A DNA stretch of 64,000 bases from Pseudopyrenochaeta lycopersici (lineage: Eukaryota > Ascomycota > Dothideomycetes > Pleosporales > Pseudopyrenochaetaceae). The first letter of the stretch is position 1; every line of letters begins with the position of its first letter. The notes below the pieces were generated by a model. The model searched no databases. It saw nothing but the letters and a program-made list of their open reading frames with translations, and was not told the origin of the DNA. The stretch lies in the NCBI GenBank assembly GCA_003313425.1, contig NHZP01000064.1, positions 124,001 to 188,000 on the forward strand, read 5' to 3'. Positions 58,854 to 64,000 of the stretch are shown piece by piece. Both the position numbers and the translations under genes were made by a program.

Positions 58854-61800
58854 CAGTGATGTAAATGGTCTGGACTGGACTGGATTTTGAGGTCGAATCC
58901 AGTCCAGTCCAGATAAACCAGCTGGATTTACTGGATTATCCAGACCAAACCAAGTAAATCCAAATCTAGGTAAAAATAAGTAGGGATGGTGGAGCTTTGG
59001 CATAATATTGAACGCTAGTTTACATCCTTAAAGAAAACCTTACTATTCTTATCTATACTAAGCCAATCCTTATTAGGTTTACTTAGCTCTTAATTATTAT
59101 TAATTCGAATCTCATCCTCTACCTCCTCCTGAGCCTCCTCCAGCACCTCTTTAGGTGGTTCTTGATCGGAATTTATCTCCGCAGATATACTATTATCCTT
59201 CTCGCTATATATAATATCTGTTCCCCCCAGACCTCTTATTTCCTTACTAAGCTCTTGCTAAATATCTACATCTGTTATCTCCTCCTTCGGGCGGCCATAC
59301 TACCCTTTAAGGCACTTGTTGGCCTTAATAATATTAACAGAAAGTCGGTTACAGGTGTTAGAGATAAGGAGTTTAGCGCTACTAAATACGCGTTTGCATT
59401 TAGCTAATATTATTAGTATAGACAGCATATTAAGCGCAAATTAAGCAAGATTAGGTTGTGTGGTATAGCGGGCATTCTAGTACGCTAAGACGTCTTCTTT
59501 ATCCTCTAGATTAGTGTTAATGAAGGCCGTGTATTGATCTGAAGTAGCAGAGGCCTTTTACTTAACTTCTTTGTAAGCTTAAAGGCGACTAAAGTCGTTA
59601 GATTGACGAGGTTTCTGTGGCTTCTGTAGTTAGTTTTTATCACTTAACAACTCTGCGGTGTTCTTCCCTTTATATTCGCTCTCCTAGAGTTCCTGAACGC
59701 CCTAAGTAATCTTACGATTAACTAGCTAATTCTTTTTCTCTTTATAATTGTCCTATTGCTTATGAAACTAGAGCTACTTCTTTGCAGGCTGAAGGACGTA
59801 GGAGGCGTAATAAGCAGGAGATTCATCTACTAGATTATAGTAGGTCTCTGCCTTTTCCTAAGCAGTAGCTGCTCTAGCTGCTAAAATATTGAATTTATCC
59901 CTCTTGGGGTGCTCTTAGACTTGCTCCTGAAAATATGCCTAAGCCCTATACGTCTCTTGTAAAACAAAGTCTAACGTTATAAAATATTAGCAGAGTGTAT
60001 CTTTTTGTCCTTAGGTTAAAAGTGTGGCCTTATAGAATAGTTAGAGGCATGTATAAAGCTGTTTAAGGAGAAGCTAATGTTAAGCGTTAAGGCGATCTTT
60101 TTTGATACTAACGCTGCGTCTAGGTATATAGGTGGCATAGAAGCGTTCAATCCGTTACTTGCAATTAAGGGCTCAGCCAATTGATACAAAAAAGGTGTTC
60201 CAACGTGGAGAGTTGGTTTAAATAAGCTATTAGTAGTTAGTGTTCCACAGCTTCTAATTAGTTAGTTTGCTCTACAAAATCACTCACCTCCAAATTATCA
60301 AAGAGCGCCCACGTACTACCTATCCTACATCTTCTAAACTCAGAACGGCGCTGAGGCGTTATTCGAATATACTAAACAATGTTGTGGAGGCGTCCTAGGG
60401 CGCCACGCCTTCTCTAAAATGCAGCAATCTTGTCGTAGTCCTTCCTTAAATATGTAAGTTCTAGCTCTTCTAAAGCTTTATCCGACTTCGTTCCTAAGAG
60501 GAAGGCCTAGGTAATAAGGTTAATAACGTGTCTAAAGTAACAGAGGTAATAACTCTTGCGCTGTTTCTCAGTCATGTTTGGATATAGCTTGCGTAAAATA
60601 CAATTAACGCAGGTATCGTTTGAAGATGCGTTATTAAGTATAAAGTAGCTAATCTTCTTCTGAATTCCATATTCTTTAATCACCTTTAATATAATAGCTA
60701 CCTAGTTCTTACTAGAGTGCTCTCCTTCAACGCGACGGAGTGCTATCAGCTTAGTTTGTAAGGCGCCGTTTTAATTAACGTAGTAAGCGCAGATAGCAAT
60801 AATTGCGTAGTAATTTAGTAACGTCTAAAGATTAAATCAGAGGTAGATACTTGAACGGGCACAACGTAGCTCCTTCCGTAGGCTTTTCTTCTGTTTTAGG
60901 AACTTATTAATAACCTATTTTCGAATGGTATGTCGGCTAGGGATAAGCTTTGCAAGCTTACGATTAAGGTATGTAAGAAGCTCTAAAAAGTAACTATTTT
61001 TAAGCTGAGCAAAGGCGATATGGCAGAACACGATCCACCGAATTAGAAGCATTTTAAACAACATAAAGTCTGGCGCCCAGACAACCTGTAAGAGGTTCTT
61101 CTTTGGTTAATTAACTAACTGCTTGTTGATTGATCCCTTCTTTAGTAGAGGCTTACCGCTCCTATTAATATTATGTTTGGTCTCCTAGTAATTTAAAACG
61201 CTTAAATTACTATTTAATTTAAGAGGGCGGTATGTACGGTCCTTCTTTTGATTAAGACACTTACAGCAGTAGTAGTGCTTGGTTATTGATTTGATGTTAA
61301 TAATCTTGTAGCCCTTTTCCTCCTCCTAAATATGCGACGTTGTTTTCTTTAGAGGACGCCCTGAGGTGATAATTTCTAACGCCTTATAATATCTACGTCC
61401 GTAGAGTTTAAAGGATTAAGGTAGAAGAGTAGGCTAAGCTGCGGGTTCGAACTCATCTTCAGAGAGAGAAGGTAATAAACTAATAAATATTAGCTTAGGA
61501 TCTGCAGCTTCTTGTTAATATTTCTGACGCTTCTTAGCGTTTATAGAGGTACGGGCAGCTCGTTTTAAGGGTATATTAGTGCTAGAAACGATAAGCTTAG
61601 AGCTAAGGATAATAAGTATAATAAGCGTGATACGGGCAACGAGGGCGCTGTTTACTCTACGAGCGAAGAAAGGGGGTGCAAGCTAATTAATTTGCATGTT
61701 AATCTAGTAGCTTTTTAAGTAAGAAATAATATACGCGATAAGTAGATGATCGCGGTGCGAGCTTGCACAGTCGCATGAGCTGAAAACTAACCAAAAGTAA

Positions 61801-62032
61801 GCTAAAAGACGTTGCCGACGCAATCGTTCCGGATGAGGCTGGCTATCACCATTCTATTAGCTGACACAACCCTAAACACCATGCACCTATATATATCTAG
61901 ATTTAGATTTATGTGGACATTCAGGAGATCGAATCCAGTCCAGACTAGACAAAATATCCACATAAAACCGCTAAGAAATCCAGCTGGATATCCAGTCCAG
62001 TCCACATCAAATCCAGACCATTTACATCACTG
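58854..62032 (-). mobile_element. hAT element, 3179 bp, complete with perfect TSD
   Basis: The TIR CAGTGATGTAAATGGTCTGG at 58854 is mirrored exactly at the right end (CCAGACCATTTACATCACTG, ending 62032). The 8-bp duplication GTTCATGC is at 58846-58853 and 62033-62040. Subterminal repeats TGGACTGGACTGGATT and TCCAGCTGGAT lie at both ends. Confidence 0.97.
59240..61700 (-). pseudogene. hAT transposase, heavily mutated
   Basis: The C-terminal signature is still legible on the minus strand near 59400-59290: KCKRVFSSAKLLISNTCNRL, then SVNIIKANKCL. Further up, an RCxxHxxNLxxxAFLLGTKS-like block (near 60480) and a D-N-A-S-S-N-D-T-C block (near 60630) mark the catalytic region. The sequence is AT-rich and full of TAA/TAG, in keeping with RIP. 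No functional product is possible. Confidence 0.75.
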
Positions 62033-62322
62033 GTTCATGCAGTAGTGAATAGATTACCCCGCATTTTGCAACTACAACCCAGAGACATCCTTTTACTACT
62101 ACAGTTGACACCTATCTACCTAATCTTCTACATCGTATTATGTTTATTTAGAGCTACGCTGCTACTGATATAGTGAGTTGAGACATGGAAGAAGAGTGGT
62201 CATTTACGGTAGCCTAGTAACTCTTGCTAAGAGTATCTGACCCTCAGCTAACAATATAATTAGAAGGTCAGTATTTACCCTAGGGCGTTCAGAATCATGC
62301 TAAGGTACGTTTTCTTAGGAGG

Positions 62323-62406
62323 TAAGTCGACCTGCGAACACTGCGATGTGAGGCTGCTGCTAATGCTGGTGTGTCTGGTGGTGTAGTGTGTAAGTCGACC
62401 TGCGAA
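62323..62406. repeat. Short direct repeat, 16 bp
   Basis: TAAGTCGACCTGCGAA occurs at 62323-62338 and 62391-62406, 52 bp apart, in a stretch (62041-62531) with no recognised gene. Confidence 0.7.
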
Positions 62407-62531
62407 TTGTTTTGGATGCTAAACTGATAAGCGATTGGGAGTAGTACAACGATTGGAAGCTCCTTTTCGATGATGGCTTCGCACGCCAATTCCTCTCAGG
62501 CCTACCATTACATGTGCCACCTGCTACGGTT

Positions 62532-64000
62532 CAGTGCTTGATTTGGATCGGACTGGTATGGATTGGAGCTGGATATTGACTCATCTGCTTCGGACTGGAT
62601 TGACAGCTGCTGTGGATTGGATCCGATGCGTCTGGAGCTCCTGGAGCTCCAATGGTTATACCTAATTCGGTAATAGTACGTCTAGTCTTGGTGTTTTGAT
62701 TGGTTGAGAAGCTCTCGAATGCGCGGACCACCTAGCAACATGAGACTCATGACTCTATCGATAGTTTTACTACCAATTACACGCAAAAACGCGTCGCAGA
62801 GCATTTTTTGCATGTACACAAATGGCTCTATATAACAACCTGCAGGCAAGTAGTGAAAACTTACCTCACCTTCCTCAGTCGCCATCATCACCATGTCTAA
62901 TATCTTTGAACTATTGGGTCGCCGCTCGCCGTCCGATAGTGATAATATTATTCTTGCTCCTCCGTCTATTAATCCTCAATCTAATCCTTCCCTACAGCAA
63001 GATGAGTTCAAGCTACAGGGCAAAATCTATGTGCGGTGTTGCTCATTAGTAAAGGGCCCAAAGGCAACAAAAAAGCGCCACTCAATTATCTGGTTATATG
63101 GTGAGGATATCCAGCTTCGAACAAATTCAGCAAAGAGATTCTGGTACTGCTACCTATGCGAGAAAAAGCGGTGTCAGCAAGAGCTTCCTATCGTCGATAA
63201 AGGCAACTCAACTTGTCTTGACCACCTCAAACACTCCCATAAGATTGACCCCAAGACGGGTGAACGTATTGCCAATGGCGATCTGAATCAGACAACAATC
63301 AATGGCCCATCTATTTCCAATTTAATATTCCGGCGAAACTAGGAGCTCTTTAAAGAACTCCTTATCCGATGGATTGTCTACTGCCATATTGCCTTCTTCC
63401 AGATTGAGAATGAGTACTTCCGCGACATGCTCTTCTATATTGCACCCTGGTTATCTGAATATCTTCCAAAAGCGGGCAGGACGATCCGTAAATGGGTGAT
63501 GGCTGAGTTTATGTCAAGAAAGGATATATTGAAGAAGGAACTAAGTGAGGCTCATAGCCGTATTTCAATATCCTTCGATGCCTGGACATCACCAAGCTGT
63601 GTCGCTATTCTTGGCGTAGTGGCCCATTTTATTGATAAGACAGGCAAACGTCGCACAGCTGTTCTGGCCCTCCGTCGACTGCGAGGAATACATAGCGGCG
63701 AGAACATGGCGGAGGTCATGCTGCAGATCCTTCAAGAGTACGGTATTAGCAGACAAATTGGCTTCTTTATGGGAGACAATCACGAAGCAAACGATACCTG
63801 CGTCGAGGCAGTCCTCCAAGAGCTTTTCCCATCGATGACAGCAAAACAGCGTAAAAGACGTCGACTACGATGCGCTGGCCATATTATTAACCTCTGTGCG
63901 CACGCATTTTTGATGGGGAAGGATGCTGAAAAGATTGCTAGAGAAATGGACACAGCTCTGCGTGAAGGAGACTTGAAGAAAGTTGGTGGTCTTTGGAGGA
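62532..64000 (+). mobile_element. hAT family 1 element, 5' part, running off the window
   Basis: The terminus CAGTGCTTGATTTGGATCGG at 62532 follows CTACGGTT. GGATTGG/GGACTGG subterminal repeats and the perfect inverted repeat TGGAGCTCC-T-GGAGCTCCA (62633-62651) come next. The transposase starts at 62893. The right end is beyond 64000. Confidence 0.88.
62893..64000 (+). pseudogene. hAT family 1 transposase, 5' part, one nonsense codon
   Basis: ATG at 62893 starts MSNIFELLGRRSPSDSDNII. A BED-type zinc finger follows at about residues 84-118: FWYCYLCEKKRC ... CLDHLKHSH. TAG at 63340-63342, after LIFRRN, is probably a former CAG because the frame then continues open to the window end: ELFKELLIRWIVYCHIAFFQ, ISISFDAWTSPSCVAILGVV, QIGFFMGDNHEANDTCVEAV, RRLRCAGHIINLCAHAFLMG and AEKIAREMDTALREGDLKKV. 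It supplies the N-terminal half missing from the relative at 5616-7277. The C-terminal half lies outside. Confidence 0.88.

Noticed and set aside
1..64000. CRISPR arrays, bacterial operons, ribosome binding sites, tRNA or rRNA genes
   Set aside because: The window has spliced fungal genes and eukaryotic transposons; no regularly spaced repeats, and no tRNA or rRNA sequence was recognised by eye.

Overview
The window looks like a transposon-dense, gene-poor compartment of a filamentous ascomycete (Pezizomycotina) genome. Three things support this: short GT-AG introns of 45-72 bp in a CYP52-type P450 and a tyrosinase; fungal-type hAT, pogo/Fot1, Tc1/mariner and Ty1/Copia elements; and many C-to-T / G-to-A stop codons in the repeats, the pattern expected from repeat-induced point mutation (RIP). 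Nothing seen here fixes the genus.

Layout. 1-640: a broken host gene on the minus strand (probably patatin-like) cut by a hAT element. 647-16611: a nest of transposons, with two 1991-bp inverted copies of one long-TIR pogo-like element (A, 1166-3156; B, 14621-16611) around fragments of at least three hAT elements, a mariner-like element, and a pogo element (11151-13274, 627-aa intact transposase) inserted in a second pogo. 16614-20080: a GC-rich host island with a large kinase-like gene. 20649-21157: a possible MITE. 21189-24280: a hAT element with an intact 850-aa transposase. 24662-35762: an 11.1-kb element with about 95-bp inverted ends, a DUF6589-like gene on the plus strand and a RecQ-like helicase on the minus strand, both decayed, and a full-length Copia (27269-32525) nested inside. 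36271-41321: a second, truncated Copia carrying a solo LTR. 41322-43200: a hAT and a mariner fragment. 43490-47043: a tyrosine-recombinase scrap, the intact P450, a hAT end, a solo LTR and an F-box-like gene. 47759-50603: a pseudogene of unknown family, a hAT fragment and a four-intron tyrosinase pseudogene. 51610-56461: hAT and pogo remnants and a Tc1 element with a full reading frame. 58430-64000: a 237-bp MITE, a dead 3.18-kb hAT with perfect TIR and TSD, and the 5' part of another hAT.

How the parts fit. The host genes do not form an obvious pathway; they are islands left between insertions. The clearest structural story is an inversion. The 8-bp target duplication and the split reading frame of one hAT at 7278-7285 reappear reverse-complemented at 920-927. 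Flipping the interval between inverted elements A and B makes the nested hATs collinear again. The strongest candidate for a little-described system is the DUF6589/helicase element. Most transposases here are dead. Potentially functional ones by reading frame are 11302-13185, 21411-23963 and perhaps 55264-56406.
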